From Theocolax elegans (Eukaryota > Arthropoda > Insecta > Hymenoptera > Cerocephalidae): 64,000 nt of DNA. Location: NCBI GenBank assembly GCA_026168455.1, contig CM047426.1, positions 38,255,175 through 38,319,174 of the forward strand, read 5' to 3'. Below are positions 35,468 to 47,546 of this stretch, piece by piece. A program made the position numbers and the translations under genes. Within the stretch, counting starts at the first letter, position 1. Every line of letters starts with the position of its first letter. Under the pieces are notes generated by a model that was not told the DNA's origin, did no database searches, and saw only the letters and a program-made list of their open reading frames with translations.

Positions 35468-38400
35468 ATTATTGTATGATATAATTTAAATAATGATTAA
35501 AATTACAGATACCGTACTTGCATTTTAAAATCGATAAATAAATATAATTTAACCTAATATTTTATTTTGCTTCTAATAATAATTCCAAAATTAAGTTATA
35601 ATTTTTTTATTTTAGAAAGATTAATGAATTGTTTCCTCTATATATCATATGAACATATGAAGCATTTTTATAAATATCTTTTTAAACAAAATTATGTATG
35701 ATCCATTATAAAATTAAGTTAAAGCATTTTCCACGTGCTGTGGTAAAAAAGAGTATATGCACTACTGGAGTGAAGTAATCAAAGATGCACTGCGTGATTG
35801 CTGACCTCGCTTCGCTCGTGCAGCAACTTCACGCAGTGCGGCCTTTGCTTACTTTACTCCCTAGGTGCATAATCTACTATATTAGATATTCTGGTAGTAT
35901 GCTCGTTTATACCTACTAAAATCTTATATGATTATACCATTTATGTACTTAAATATACAAAAAAACTTCAGCTTCATAACCATAGTGGTTTGCGCAAATA
36001 AAACTAATTGATCGTGGCTTTTAGGAGGATAAGTTTGTGGTTGTTTCGGTATACTCCTGTACAAGAATTAATCATATGTGTATTGTCTATCAATCTATTA
36101 AAAGGTCAGCGTGCGTTACCTAATCTGTAGCATGTTAGTGAGTCATCGAGTATGTTTCTCTTAATAGATCGTATGGTGTTACATAATATAGAGAGTGAGA
36201 AAAAGAAAGAAATTCAAATCAATCAACAGCCAGTAATGAGTGTTATTCTCGTATAATTCGGCTCGTCACAGCCATATAGGGACTTCATATCAATAAAAAA
36301 TTATTTTTGCTACATAAGAACCATGCTACAATCCCTTTACAATCCTAAGAGGGCCCTCGTCCGATGCCATTGTAGGACGGAATAATTCTTCTAAGGTACC
36401 CTGATAAATGTCATAAGTTTATTTCCGATCAGGCGATACTCTGAAAATATGAGTCCGAAAAACCTTCAACTCTTATTTATAGGCTTAAAAACACTTCTTT
36501 GTTAATAAATGCATTATAAGTAATTTTTAAGTAGAAAAAGATCTGCGAAAAATCAAAAATATTAAAATTTGAGATAAAAATTTTTAAAGTGTGATGAAAA
36601 TGACACTATAATTGCGAAATTTTACTCCTTTGTAGGTGTTCCTGATATGTAACGATTGGAGTAATGAAATAGACTTGAAATGTAAAACAATATAATTTTA
36701 ATAAAATGTTAATTACTTCCATACTGATTTTAGTATTTATCGCATATATCTATTGCATTTACTAACTTATTTTAATACAATTGTTTATAAAATTTAATAC
36801 AATCGCCGATTAAATAACGAAATAGGATTTTATAGTTTTACAAAACAAAAATCATTTTGGTTATCTAAAATCTGTAATGTAAAAAATAAATTTTGCACTT
36901 ATATATATACGTATAGTAAAAAGCGATCCAATTTTGTAAACAAGCGAAGCGATTTTTTATATGAGAAGAAAATTGCGGAATCAATGACCACGCAAATTGA
37001 GCGCTGGAATTTTACCCAATCAGGTACACCTGGAGTTATTATTAGAGTTGTGTATAGGCGGCTCGATTAATAGAGAAGGCGAACGACTACAGTAGTAGCT
37101 GTTGCGTAACTAGTCCAGGCTAATTAGACTTTTTCCAAAAGAACTTCATGTTTTTCTGCAGAAAATTGTTGAAGAGAGTCTCAGGATATTATGGTATATG
37201 AATATGGCCACAACTTCGATCTCGGTCATTGTTTAAGTAATGAATGAATTTAAGAAAAACCGGTTTTTTGGCTTATAGCTAATAAATCGTTGAGAATAGC
37301 GAAAAATAATAAAAGTAAAAACTTGTAGGTATTGACAATGCCAGGTATTGAAAATGAGCCTAATTGGATGCACTTTCAATAATTTGTTTACTTGTAAAAT
37401 GCGAAAAACCGCCATTTTTAATGTTTTTATAATATTTTACAGAATTAAGCTATATTTGCTTCTAAGAAACCGTAATGCAGTTTTTATTTAAGGTCTTTGG
37501 ATACTTAATAAGTGGTAAAAACTTTAGTATTAAATATAATTAACTTTTTCTTTTATTCCATTTACTTACTAAAAAGATCGCTTACATAAATTTAATTTCC
37601 TTAGCTTAGAGGCGTCGCACAGTGTGATGAAATGTTCGAAAATCTCTGATCTCCAAAAAAAGCATGTAATCGGCCTGAAGATTCTTGTAGGTTATTAGTT
37701 ACCGTAATGGTCAAAGCGCAGTACTTCATTTTATATTTTCAATATCAACGTATTCTTAACGGTAAAAATCGATTAAAACCCAAAACTTGCATAGCTATTG
37801 TCTGCGAAGCTTAGGCTTTAGGTTTAGGGGTTTAGGAATTGTGGGTTTAGTGTTTGTGAGTTTTTTAGATTATAATTGTGGGATTTTAGTTTTATGGGAT
37901 TATAGGTACAAGATTATAGCTTCACAAATGATACCCTGGTGAAAAAAAAGATTATTTTTTGTAAATAATGCGACGCTACATTTCGTCGGTGAGAATAATT
38001 GGATAAATTAACAAACCGACGGAGGTTCCGTCGTAGCGACATTCGAAATGGCTATATCACCAATATATATTTATTTGGGCGCCTGGCAATATTAACCACA
38101 ATATTATAACGAATATCCGGCGACACTTCCTCCCGACTCCGCGTCCCAGAGAGAATCTTGACGGGTAACCACCTCGGAACCGGCGGCTTTTAGAGTAAAG
38201 GAAAATAGTTTAATAATCACTCACAATTTAACCTTAACCACTACTGTAAATTTATTCAATACACAAAATAATATACAGTTTTATAAAATTCCTGCTCCGA
38301 CTATGCAGCTAATAACCGGCCGCGACTTGTATTTACAAACCATGTGCACATCTTGTGCGTTGTACATTTTTACAACGTCATAAACAGCCTCCTCCAAAAC

Positions 38401-38640
38401 CGAAATACTCCCGGTATCCTTCGGTTTACTACAACTTTTATATCAACTACTTCTACCAGAGATTAGTAGAAAGAGATTGCCGATGAGCATGGCACGGGTG
38501 CGCTGCACCAATTTAAGTTGTTTGGGTTTAATTGTAGTTTATTACACATAGACATTTACTTTACTGTTTTATTGTGAATCACGTAAATTGATTATTTTGC
38601 TGCGTTTTTAATTTGAGTTTGTTACAGATAGAGGGTAATA
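35468..38640. other. A+T-rich intergenic DNA
   Basis: No gene supported. It holds the near-perfect hairpin at 35756-35871. Near 37808-37850 is a degenerate TTAGG-like patch, and 38010-38500 is GC-richer. The 36340-36430 segment has short inverted repeats (TCCGATGCCATTGTAGGACGG) of no clear meaning. Confidence 0.4.
35756..35871. repeat. 116-bp near-perfect hairpin (snap-back MITE-like)
   Basis: Arms TATGCACTAC...GTAATCAAAGATGCACTGCG and CGCAGTGCGGCCTTTGCTTAC...GTGCATA pair over about 50 bp with few mismatches, around a loop holding CTCGCTTCGCTCGTG. It begins and ends in TA, which would suit a TA-targeting MITE. It could also fold as a long miRNA-like precursor if transcribed; there is no evidence for that. 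Confidence 0.7.
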
Positions 38641-38767
38641 ATGAAAAATAACAAGGTCTCCGATAGGTGTCAATATTTCCTGTGCAACAAAGGTAAACAC
38701 AAAGGGCAGCATCTTTTTAGATTTCCAGGAGACGGTAGCCGACAGAAAACTTGGTTTGAACATTCAG
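38641..38767 (+). pseudogene. P-element-type transposase, THAP exon 1
   Basis: ATG at 38641, then the first part of a THAP zinc finger: RCQYFLCNKGKHKG (C-x4-C), LFRFPGD and KTWFEHSG. It ends at splice donor CAG|GTGCCA at 38768, in phase 1. It joins the segment at 40137 after a 1369-bp intron (TTAATTAG acceptor), which restores the reading frame. THAP domains are the sequence-specific DNA-binding modules of P-element transposases and many animal proteins. Confidence 0.7.
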
Positions 38768-39073
38768 GTGCCAGGTTTTTTTGTACATACTATTTAACGT
38801 TGCTTTAGTCATTTTCTCTACAATTAGTACACCGTTTTTTTAATTGTTTAATGTTATCGTTAAAATAGCCATGTTTGTGAAATAGAAATTTGCAAAGTAT
38901 TTTATTTATTTTTTGGTTGAAGGTTTTTTCGTATATTTTCGTTTTTGATTGGGTTACTGCAAAAAAAGTTAAATTTTTTTAATTCGCAGTTCAAAAAAAT
39001 GTCGATATTTATGGCTGAAAAATTGTTAATATTAGAAAAGTTTTGATACTAAAGTATTGTTTTGACACACTCC

Positions 39074-39110
<37 letters not shown>

Positions 39111-40136
39111 TACTTTTTTTAAAAAGTGCGCGCTCGGTCTTTTGATTTTTCTGTAATTGAAATATATTTTAAAAATACAAAAAATAAGTCTCTTCCCGAA
39201 AATTGAGCCTCCGAAAAATTTTTTCCGCAAAAATACAGTTAAATGACGTTGCACAAACACAGTTTTTTGGCTTTTTTTAAGCTATTTTTCAATCTCAATG
39301 AAAATTCATTTTATCAATTTTAGGTGTAATACCCCCTTAATTTCTTATTTTTCCCATAACTTTTAGGCAAATTAACCGATTTCAGCTTAATTTGTGTGTT
39401 TGTAAGTCATAGTACTTTTCATGTAGCGAATAATCTCGTGCCAAATCGAATGATCCCGTGCGCGCACTTATGTAATAATTAATAATTATACGTCTATATT
39501 GAAAATGTATCGTGTACAGAGTATTGCACTTTTTATAGGCTTTTTAGAGGTTTCAATGCATTTTCATCGCTCTATCTTAAATTTTGCAAAATTTTTCTTT
39601 TTTTTTTATCGAAAACACCATAATCTTCTAATTGAAAATAAAATGTGAATTATGTTTTCAAGTTTCGTTGTTTATAAAGCAGTATTCAACTAGAAAATAC
39701 TACCTTATTAAGTATATATTTTGCATATAATGAAAGGGTTAACTAGGCCAAATTACAGGAATCTACACGGTTTAACCCAAAAATTGTATAAAAGTATTGA
39801 ATTGAAAATCGGACATAATTCGTACGGATAGCTTAAAACATAAGGGAAGTCCTGCGGTTTCATATTTGAAGAAAAAAAATAACATTTTTAATAACAATTC
39901 AATACAGAATTGTTGCTCCATAATTATTAGTCAAAAAAGGCAGAAATGTTTAACTCAAACATCAGCATTAAATGATCGGTTTAAAAATCTGGAAAAATTT
40001 ATATTTTATTGTTTAAAACGTGTTTGAACGCCTGACGGTCAGGATTTTTTCAAAAATTTATATTTTTGTTTTAAAAAAATTTTTAAATAACCATTTTTTC
40101 AGTCTGAGATGTCCTTATACTAAATAATTTAATTAG
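38768..40136 (+). other. Intron 1 of the P-element-type transposase
   Basis: A+T-rich, with a (CA)n(TA)n run at 39070-39110 and an AGGTGTAATACCCCCTTAA motif near 39323. No nested gene seen. Removal joins a split Gly codon. Confidence 0.5.
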
Positions 40137-42908
40137 GTAATCCTCGTCTTCGATATTTGGCACCAACCAGTGTGCGGACTGCAGGGCTTGGTGCTGCCCA
40201 TTTTACCGATGCCGATTTTAGTGACAGCACAAAGACAAGATTGCGTAGGAATAGTTGTCCTATACATTGGCAGACTGTACAAAATGTCCAACAAGATGTT
40301 CAGTCTGCCAATGAGACACTATCAGAACCTCTATTTCAAGGCGATACATTAGCTGTCTCAAATCAATCTGTTTCTGCGAATGTTACAGTTGAACAGGCAT
40401 CTAATTTAAGTACCGAAGTAATTACTGAATTACATATCTCAAATAATTCTGTTATTGTAAATAATTTACCTGAAGAGACATCTAATTACATTGCCTTGAA
40501 TGCTGATAATCAGATTCAAAATAGTTTGCCAAAATCTACGTACCCTTCTGGTAAAGAGATTTTTTTTAATATCGGAGAAGAAGACGTAGAAACATCATAT
40601 TTAAATTCTGAAATTCCTTCAAGTATGTCAAGAAAAGAATCTGAATATCAGAAAAAAACTCCCGTACCTCCAAAAAAACGCTTTAAAAGTATTGATTTTA
40701 AAGCAAATTATTATAGATCTAAGTGCTTGTCTTTACAATCAAAGGTACAGGAGTTACAACGGCTGTTACAAAAATAAAACGGCTAGAAATTTTCGTCTGC
40801 ACAAGCGCCTCAAAAATCAAGTAATGAATAAAATTAACGATATCGATGACTTCTTAAAAGATAAAGATATTACTCCTGTTTCGCAAACGATGATTAAGCT
40901 GCAACTGCATAAAATAAAATCGGCTTACATGAGTGATGAAAAAGATTTGTTTAACTTTACCTTCAGAGTCTACTGTAAGAGCGTGGGTTTCCGAGTATAG
41001 CGTTTTTGCAGGTGTAAATAAAATAATTTTAGATAAAGTCCAAATTTACTTAAATTTATTGCCTCCGATAGAAAGAGTATGCGCGTTAAAATTCGACGAA
41101 ATGTCTATTAAATGTTTTGAAGAATATTCAAAAAGTCAAGATTTGATTGAAGGTCTTTGCGATATGCGTAGTAACCGTAGAAGCCATGGTGTTGCAAAGT
41201 ACGCTCTTTTGTTTATGTTAGATAGTATTAATGCTTCAAATCCATGGTATCAAATAATATGGTTTGGTTTCAATGAAAATGACGCTTCTGCAGATGATCT
41301 TTCAAGTATTTTAAAAGAAATTATAGTTTCATTGCGTAGTATTGGAGCAGATCTGCGTTTAGTTGTATGTGACCAAGGTAGTGCTAATCGCAAATTGTTT
41401 AGTAATTTAAAAATAACTTCTTTAAATCCTTATTTTTTCGTTAATGAAATCAAAATTTTTGCATGTTTTCATTGGCCTCACCTTATTAAACGACTGATCG
41501 CTTAATTAAGGTCCCACAATTTTATTTATATTGATGAAGATATAATATCTTTTCACGATTTAATAAAAACGTGGGAGTTGGATCGATCACATGGCACATC
41601 AAATCTATTAGGACACTTAACTTAGGCTCATTTTCATCCTAATAATTTTGAAGCCATGAAAGTTAAATTAGCTTTTCAGCTATTTAGTCGATGAATGCGG
41701 CTAGTTCGATAAAAACCGCCGGCGAAGATCCCCACGGTTTACAGACAAAAACGTGGAAAATGTCGGCCAGTTTTGTAGAAAAATTAGATACCGTTATTGA
41801 CGCATGTAATTGTTATTATTTATTCAATAAGAACCATCAGAAAAAGCCATTGTCGAATAAGCATCCGGAAATTCAAAAGCTACTAGTTGATTTTGTTCAT
41901 TGGTCGAAACAATGGACTGTTTAATCTAAGGGTAAAGTTTTAAAACCACCTTCTTTTACCGGTATTCCTTTGACTGTTACAGTTTTCATCGAATTATATA
42001 ATGATATCCAACTTTCATTTCCGGATTTTCAATTGGCAACAGCTTTGTGTAATCAAGATTCTGTAGAGCACATTCACTCAAAATTACGAAGAAGGGACGG
42101 TTTCAATGCTAATCCCACTTGCAGAATGTACAGATTAAGTATTAGGCATATTTTATCTACTGATTTCATTGAAACAAGTAAAAAAAGGGAAGGTTTTGAT
42201 TGAAGAAGCCCACTCCTTGCTCGAATCGAGTAAAACTATAGATTCAGGAAAACTTTTGAACTTGATTACACAAGCTCAAGCACAGTTAATTGAATATGAT
42301 TCACAAGAATTGAGTGAAATTAAAAAACTTTTAGAAGCTGCTAGAATGATGGATGCTTATGAACCAATCGATTCAACTAATATATGAGATTTAGAAGCAA
42401 AATCCTTGTACGAAAGAAATGCTGTTGCATACTTGGCAGGATATGTTGCTCGTCTCTTAAAAAAAGTGGATGTTCTGAGTGTGAGATTGATTTTATGAAA
42501 AACAATGATGATCCTCGAAGTAGTAACGAAGTGTACATTGAACACAGAAAATATCCACATTCAGATCAGAAACTTTCACAAGTTGCGTACTTGACGAGAC
42601 CAACGGATCTTTTCATGGAGGTTATTCATTGCCAACTGGAAGCTTTTAATGTTCATTACCAAAATGTATGGCACCAGAGACAATTATTGCAACAATTGAC
42701 AGAAATAGCAGTGAAATATACTCATGAAAAGTACGCCTCTTGGTTTGATGACGTCCATAAATGTTTTAATCATAGATTAGATGCATTAAAATTTTTATTA
42801 TTACTTAAAATTTATGCAATAACTCAAGAGAGAAACAATAGCAGAAAATCTGTGAATAGGCATTTATCGACAAAAAATCAAAAATTAAAGAATGTTCAAA
42901 ATTTGTAA
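40137..42908 (+). pseudogene. P-element-superfamily (THAP9-like) transposase, decayed
   Basis: Exon 2 completes the THAP domain (AAHFTDADFSD ... LRRNSCPIHW), but the third zinc ligand Cys is Gly. A Ser/Asn-rich linker and a coiled coil (RSKCLSLQSKVQELQRLLQ) follow. After frameshifts near 40776 and 40955 comes the RNase H-like core: LPSESTVRAWVSEYS, ALKFDEMSIK (Asp at 41095-41097), RLVVCDQGSANRKLF (Asp at 41371-41373) and LCNQDSVEHIHSKLRRRDGF (Asp 42057-42059, Glu 42066-42068). The C-terminal end has AYLAGYVAR and YASWFDDVHKCFNHRL. Acidic residues that fit the catalytic set are all visible. Stops near 41503, 41624, 41691 and 41922 and several frame changes make it a pseudogene. I could not define its terminal inverted repeats. 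Confidence 0.8.
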
Positions 42909-43428
42909 ACTACGTTGTCACTTTTTATAATTTTTGATTAATAATTTTCTACAATTTTAACAATAGGTCTGTAAATATTTAATAAATGCTGCGTAATTTC
43001 ATATTTGGTTTGCTATTATAATTACATTCTTCTTTCAATTACAAATAAAGCCATCTTTGTTTTTGTTAAATTTGACTATAAATTTAATTATTATTTTTAA
43101 TGAATGCACATGTATGTTATTTCGTTTTTTGATTATCGAAAGATTATTGTTTTGAAAGTGAAAGACTAATATAATTTAATTTTTCATTACCAATTTTAAT
43201 GTAAATAGTGTACTTAATATTGTATTTGTTTTGTAACAACGCTAGTCAAAAATAATTTTATATCGCTCTTTTAATTTTAATTTTTTCTTAAGTTTAATTA
43301 ATTAACGCATTTTACTGCAATATTAAATAAAATTTGATAGTCTTCTTTTTTTTGTAATATATTAGTACATTTAATAGTATAAATAACATTATTTTTGAGT
43401 TTCAGTTGATTAGTTACTTTTTATGTAT
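42909..43428. other. A+T-rich DNA downstream of the transposase
   Basis: Nothing recognisable; may include the 3' untranslated end of the P-type element. Confidence 0.4.
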
Positions 43429-44542
43429 TGTAACAGGGTTAATTCCTACTCGTCGGGAGGTTTTTGATTGTCCTGTGCATATCCTCAATGCACAGGAAAT
43501 ACTCTCGGTGTAACGATCAGCTGTTTTACCAGACAGCTAACCGATTGGCAGAACCGTCCTTTGAGGTGGTGCGAGCTAGCCTCAAGCTCCGCACGACGAC
43601 GTCTTCCCTGTGTACAGCGTGTGTACTTACCTAGTACACGCTTTTCCTCGATAACGAGTGTTATCTTTCGCCGATACCCGTGCTCGGCTACTCAGCTATG
43701 TGTCGTGCGAAGTGCAATGCACGACACCCGCGGGGCATGGCGGTATTCGCCTTCGGGATAGGGTTTGTCGGGAAACCAATAAAATGCTATATCATGTATA
43801 TGATTACAAAACGAATTTATTATGATTAAACGAGATGAACGGTGTAATAACCGACTATGATAAATACAAGGTCAGGCCAAGGCAATGCTATTCCTTGGCC
43901 CGAAAATAAACAACTATTAAGCTGTTAACAAATACGCGTGTGTGTGCGCCCGCCGCTATTCGCTTTAAGACGGGTCGGTCGATCTCGAGGACGTGGACTA
44001 TTCGCCAGGTACGACTTACCTGGCCGCAAAACGGATTGACGCGATTAGGATCGTGCCGGAGTGTTAAGCACTCCGGTTTGCCGTGTACGCGTCTAAGCTG
44101 TGGAGAGAGAGACGCGACGAGAGCGGCTATTCTCTCGATTGACTCGCCCGTCGGGATACCGCGCGTATCCCGTCGCTAACCTCACTTTATGTTACTCGCG
44201 GGTATTCGCGCACGCCTGGCCAGGACTTACTTGTACTTCAGGACGACCTGGTTGGGCTACGTCTTGGCGTCCGATTCTCTCTCTCTTCTCGTACTTGTCT
44301 CTCCGTCGTCTCTTTCTATCCTTCCACTCGTCTCTCCGTCGTCTCTTTCTCTCGCCCGATTCCACTCTCTATTTTGCCTTCTTATGCTCGCGGAATCGCG
44401 CCCGTTCGAGGTTCGAACAATACTGCCGGTGCGCCGAGCACACCGGTATTTTCACTCGTTCGCGCGTGCGCGTCACGCGGCTCAAACGGTAAGTCTACGC
44501 GATCGGTACTATTTCGTACCATACGATCCGTTTACCGTTACA
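43429..44542. mobile_element. Candidate solo LTR, 1114 bp
   Basis: Begins TGTAACAGGG and ends TTTACCGTTACA, so it has 5'-TG...CA-3' with a TGTAAC/GTTACA terminal inverted repeat. Flanking tetranucleotides are GTAT and GCAT, one mismatch from a 4-bp TSD. It is far more GC-rich than its surroundings and lacks real ORFs. It is unusually rich in short inverted repeats such as CCTGTGCATATCCTCAATGCACAGG-type hairpins and CCGGAGTGTTAAGCACTCCGG. No internal retroelement genes remain. Confidence 0.55.
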
Positions 44543-45278
44543 GCATATATGATGTAAATATAAATTGTTTTATATTCTTCGAGTTGTGGAGGACTGTGGA
44601 GACTCCAGTGGTTAAAATAGGGCTATTGGCGAAGGTTCCACAATTATATTAAAAATAAATAAATCAATTAAATATAACCGCATTGTATAAATCTATCAGA
44701 TCGTAGATTATTTTTTTAAGTTGCACATGATGATTGATTTATTTAATTTTAAATATAATAAACAAAAACCTAACGCGCTTTCGGCAGTACTGATGATTTA
44801 TAGCAATTAATTGAAAGATTATTATACAGTTTATTTTATTAAAATTAATGTTTTAGAAATTCATTCCTGAATTATTGAAATAGTTATTATTATTATATGA
44901 ATTTATATTATAAAAATAATAATAATTAATGTAAATCAAATTTTAAACATATAAAAACTAAGGAATATATGAATTTACAAAAATTATAATTCACCTATTA
45001 AAAATAATTAATTTATTAAATAAGTTTAATAAAAGGTTTGTATGTACGTTGAATAAATTGAAAAAAATTAATTATTTAAAAATACAGTAAAAGTACAATA
45101 AATAAGTAGTTCATTTGAGTTATTTATTCAAGTTACTTATAATTTTATTATAGTATCAATAATTAACTTTTTTTTTTAAATTTATACAACAAACGTATAA
45201 TTACTCTTTTATTAAACTTAATTATTAAGCTAATTATTTTTAATATGCAAATTATAATGTTTATTAAATAATATGTTC
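44543..45278. other. A+T-rich DNA with left arm of an interrupted inverted repeat
   Basis: About 44873-44965 is the inverted partner of 46098-46190 (ATTGAAATAGTTATTATTAT ... TTTTAAACATATAAAAA). The solo LTR at 45279 lies between the two arms. No gene. Confidence 0.5.
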
Positions 45279-46093
45279 TGTAACGAATCAATGTAATATT
45301 TGATTATATTACATTGCTCGTTACATTCTCTCTCTCTGTCTAGCCTGTGTATTAATCTTTACAGCTGTTACAGGTCGACGTTCGACGATTTTCGGCGATT
45401 TTCGCGGATCTTCGTAAAGGTAAAAGTAGGGAAAGAGAGAGAGAGAGTTTTCGGTTCGTAAGTGCGAGAGCACTTAGACTAATCTCAACCGGCGAGAGAT
45501 TCACAGAGACTTATTTCAACCGTCGTTTCGTGAGAGAGTTATTTTGTTTACTCGTATCTCTCCGTATTTTTGATTACCTCGTGCCGCTTGTGATCCTGGT
45601 GCTGTGCTGGTGATCCAGTGAAGTTGTATACTAGTTTGTTCAGCGACGACGCAGCCCAGGAAGCTAAGGAGAGTAGCGACCACGCAGACTTCGCCTGGTT
45701 GTTTAATTATCGATCGCGGCTCACGCACTGTAAGCGCCAGTTCTGTAGTCTCTCTCTCTCTCTCTTTCTCTCTTTATTTATTTCGCGTATCGACCTGCGA
45801 TCCTGCGTGCAGCGGCACGCGTGTATTACCTTTAATCTGATAATATACTCTTGGTTTTTTTATTTTTAATTAAACACCGTGTTTCTATTTTTATTGTTTG
45901 CCCTTTTATTTTCGTTCGCGTTCGCTAAGTAAAGGATACCGCCGCTTCCGCCTATACGTGTCTTATAGACACGTATTATTACTGAGCGGCTGATCACGTA
46001 GTGAGACTATTGTTTATCGGTAGTTAATTGTTATTATTAACTTCATATTATATTATTTTATTTATTGTTATCAAAAATAGCAAAACCGTTACA
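45279..46093. mobile_element. Solo LTR, 815 bp, with 4-bp TSD GTTC
   Basis: Starts TGTAACGAATC and ends AAAACCGTTACA, with exact GTTC copies at 45275-45278 and 46094-46097. The first 49 bp form their own inverted repeat (TGTAACGA ... TCGTTACA, to about 45327). (TC)n, (GA)n and a CTC-rich run are inside; no ORF. TG...CA ends plus a 4-bp TSD fit a Gypsy or related LTR element whose body was lost by LTR recombination. Confidence 0.75.
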
Positions 46094-46097
46094 GTTC

Positions 46098-46190
46098 CTT
46101 AATTTTTATATGTTTAAAAATTGTTTTATATTTGTTATTATTATTTTTATGACATAAATTCATATAATAATAATAACTATTTCAATATTT
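46098..46190. repeat. Right arm of an interrupted inverted repeat
   Basis: Reverse complement of about 44873-44965 with a few mismatches. It sits between the solo LTR and the copia 5' LTR, so two insertions flank it. Confidence 0.6.
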
Positions 46191-46208
46191 AGTTATGTAA
46201 AATCTATT

Positions 46209-46501
46209 TGTTGGAAATAAGACGTGATAGTCTCTCTCTCTCTCTCTATCGTTACCAACTGAGTAACGAGGAGTGGGGAGGACCCCGGAGGAAGCGACGC
46301 AAGCGGCGACGCGGCGAGATCGGTTTCTCCCGCTACTGCACTCGAGCCACGGATCCCGACACGGTCGGATGTACCAAGGCCTTCCCCAGTGTACATACAT
46401 ATTATATATATATATAGAATAAATTAGTTTATTTCTTTTATAATATAAACGGTGAGTTTATCATTGAAGCCAAGCCCTTCCTCTCCTGTTTTATTCCAAC
46501 A
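46209..46501 (+). repeat. Copia 5' LTR (293 bp)
   Basis: TGTTGG...CCAACA ends. Contains a (TC)n run, a GC-rich block, then a TATATATATA stretch and AATAAA near 46418-46427, plausible promoter and polyadenylation signals. The 3' LTR lacks this last part. Confidence 0.93.
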
Positions 46502-46520
46502 GGTTATGGGCCCAGCACGC
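46502..46520 (+). promoter_or_regulatory. Copia primer-binding site, internal tRNA-iMet type
   Basis: GGTTATGGGCCCAGCACGC directly follows the 5' LTR. As recalled from the conserved eukaryotic sequence, it is the exact complement of the anticodon arm of initiator tRNA-Met (GCGTGCTGGGCCCATAACC). Drosophila copia primes with a tRNA-iMet fragment cut in the anticodon loop, so the same half-tRNA priming is expected. The site also holds the only upstream ATG, opening an 11-codon ORF (46506-46541) before the gag ATG. Confidence 0.85.
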
Positions 46521-46778
46521 TTCGACTGCGCGCTGGTTTGAGAGGAATAGTTTGGCTTTGTTATTTTGTTAGAAGTCCCTTCTTCGCGATCGCGAGTGCT
46601 TGTGAGAAAAGTGTGGTATAAAGTTTGTTGGTGTTGTGCTAGAAAGAAGCCAGAAAGGGAGATCAGACAGAGCTACGGTCACCCAGTCAACCACCACAAA
46701 GGAAATTTAGCTAGGAGAAAGAAAGCTAGAGGATCGACCGGGATCAGGTAGAGGAATCTACAGCAGCTAGAAAGAAAG

Positions 46779-46824
46779 ATGGCGAACGAGATAAGAGACC
46801 TCCGCAAGTCGGCAAATGCTAGAG
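46779..46824 (+). CDS. gag: Copia gag exon 1
   Basis: First substantial ATG after the PBS, in AAAGATGG context. It opens 15 codons (MANEIRDLRKSANAR) plus one base and ends at a consensus donor, G|GTATGT (46825). The frame closes soon if read through, so a start here needs splicing. Exon 2 at 47547 completes the split Asp codon. The donor and phase match are seen directly; use of the intron is inferred. Confidence 0.6.
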
Positions 46825-47546
46825 GTATGTGACTCAGCGAGCGAAAGTGCGGGCTAGTTACATGTTAAATTCAGTTAGTTTGAAATTAAATTCTGTTAGT
46901 TTGAGATTAAATTCAATTGAAAATGCTCGATTCAGAGTTATGTAAGTTTGAAGCTAGTTTAAAATTTTGAGCGTTTACGTGTCGTTCGAGTGCCGGGTTT
47001 TTCGCAAAAAGTGCACGAAATTGGTTTTTGATTAGACGATTCCGAGAAATCGGTAGACGCAAGGAAGCCAAGATGGCCGCCGGGCCTGAGCGAGAACGCC
47101 GGGTTTGCGCGGGAACGCCGAGTTTGCGCGGGAGCGCCAGGGAAGCGCGCCGTTTCTCGCCGTGTTGCTCGACCGCGCGGAGTGGGGGAAACTCCCGACT
47201 GGAGAGCATGCTCGTTCGGCCGGCGCGCGCGAACTATCGATCGATCGACATTCACACCGCTTGATATTTGCAGTTGATACGTGGCGCGACCGAGTGAAAT
47301 GGACGCGCATGAAATTAGTTAGAACTAATTATGCACATGCGAGACCCGCACATCGTTTGATACGGATAAATGCTTCGAAATTGAAAGTTTGACAATGCGC
47401 ATTACTAGAAAGTTAATAAATGACTATACAAGCTAGACATACTGTACAGTTTCGAAAATTAGAATCAAGTTAGAAAATATATTGAAGTTAGATATATGAA
47501 ATGATTGAATATTTTAAGTTGGATTTAACATGGTTTTGATGTATAG
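46825..47546 (+). other. Putative intron 1 of copia gag (722 bp)
   Basis: GTATGT ... GATGTATAG. Contains a GC-rich patch (46990-47260) with about three 19-bp tandem units (GCGGGAACGCCGAGTTTGC) and A+T-rich remainder. Stops in all forward frames. Short forward frames here lack recognisable domains. Confidence 0.5.

Noticed and set aside
35756..35871. A bacterial-style terminator or origin hairpin
   Set aside because: The sequence is eukaryotic; the hairpin has MITE-like TA ends and no adjoining operon.
37800..37855. Interstitial insect telomere repeat (TTAGG)n
   Set aside because: Only a few irregular TTTAGG-like units are present; too short and degenerate to support.
46913..47392. Overlapping 78-98-aa frames on both strands
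   Set aside because: They fall in the GC-rich patch of putative gag intron 1, with short tandem repeats and no domain.
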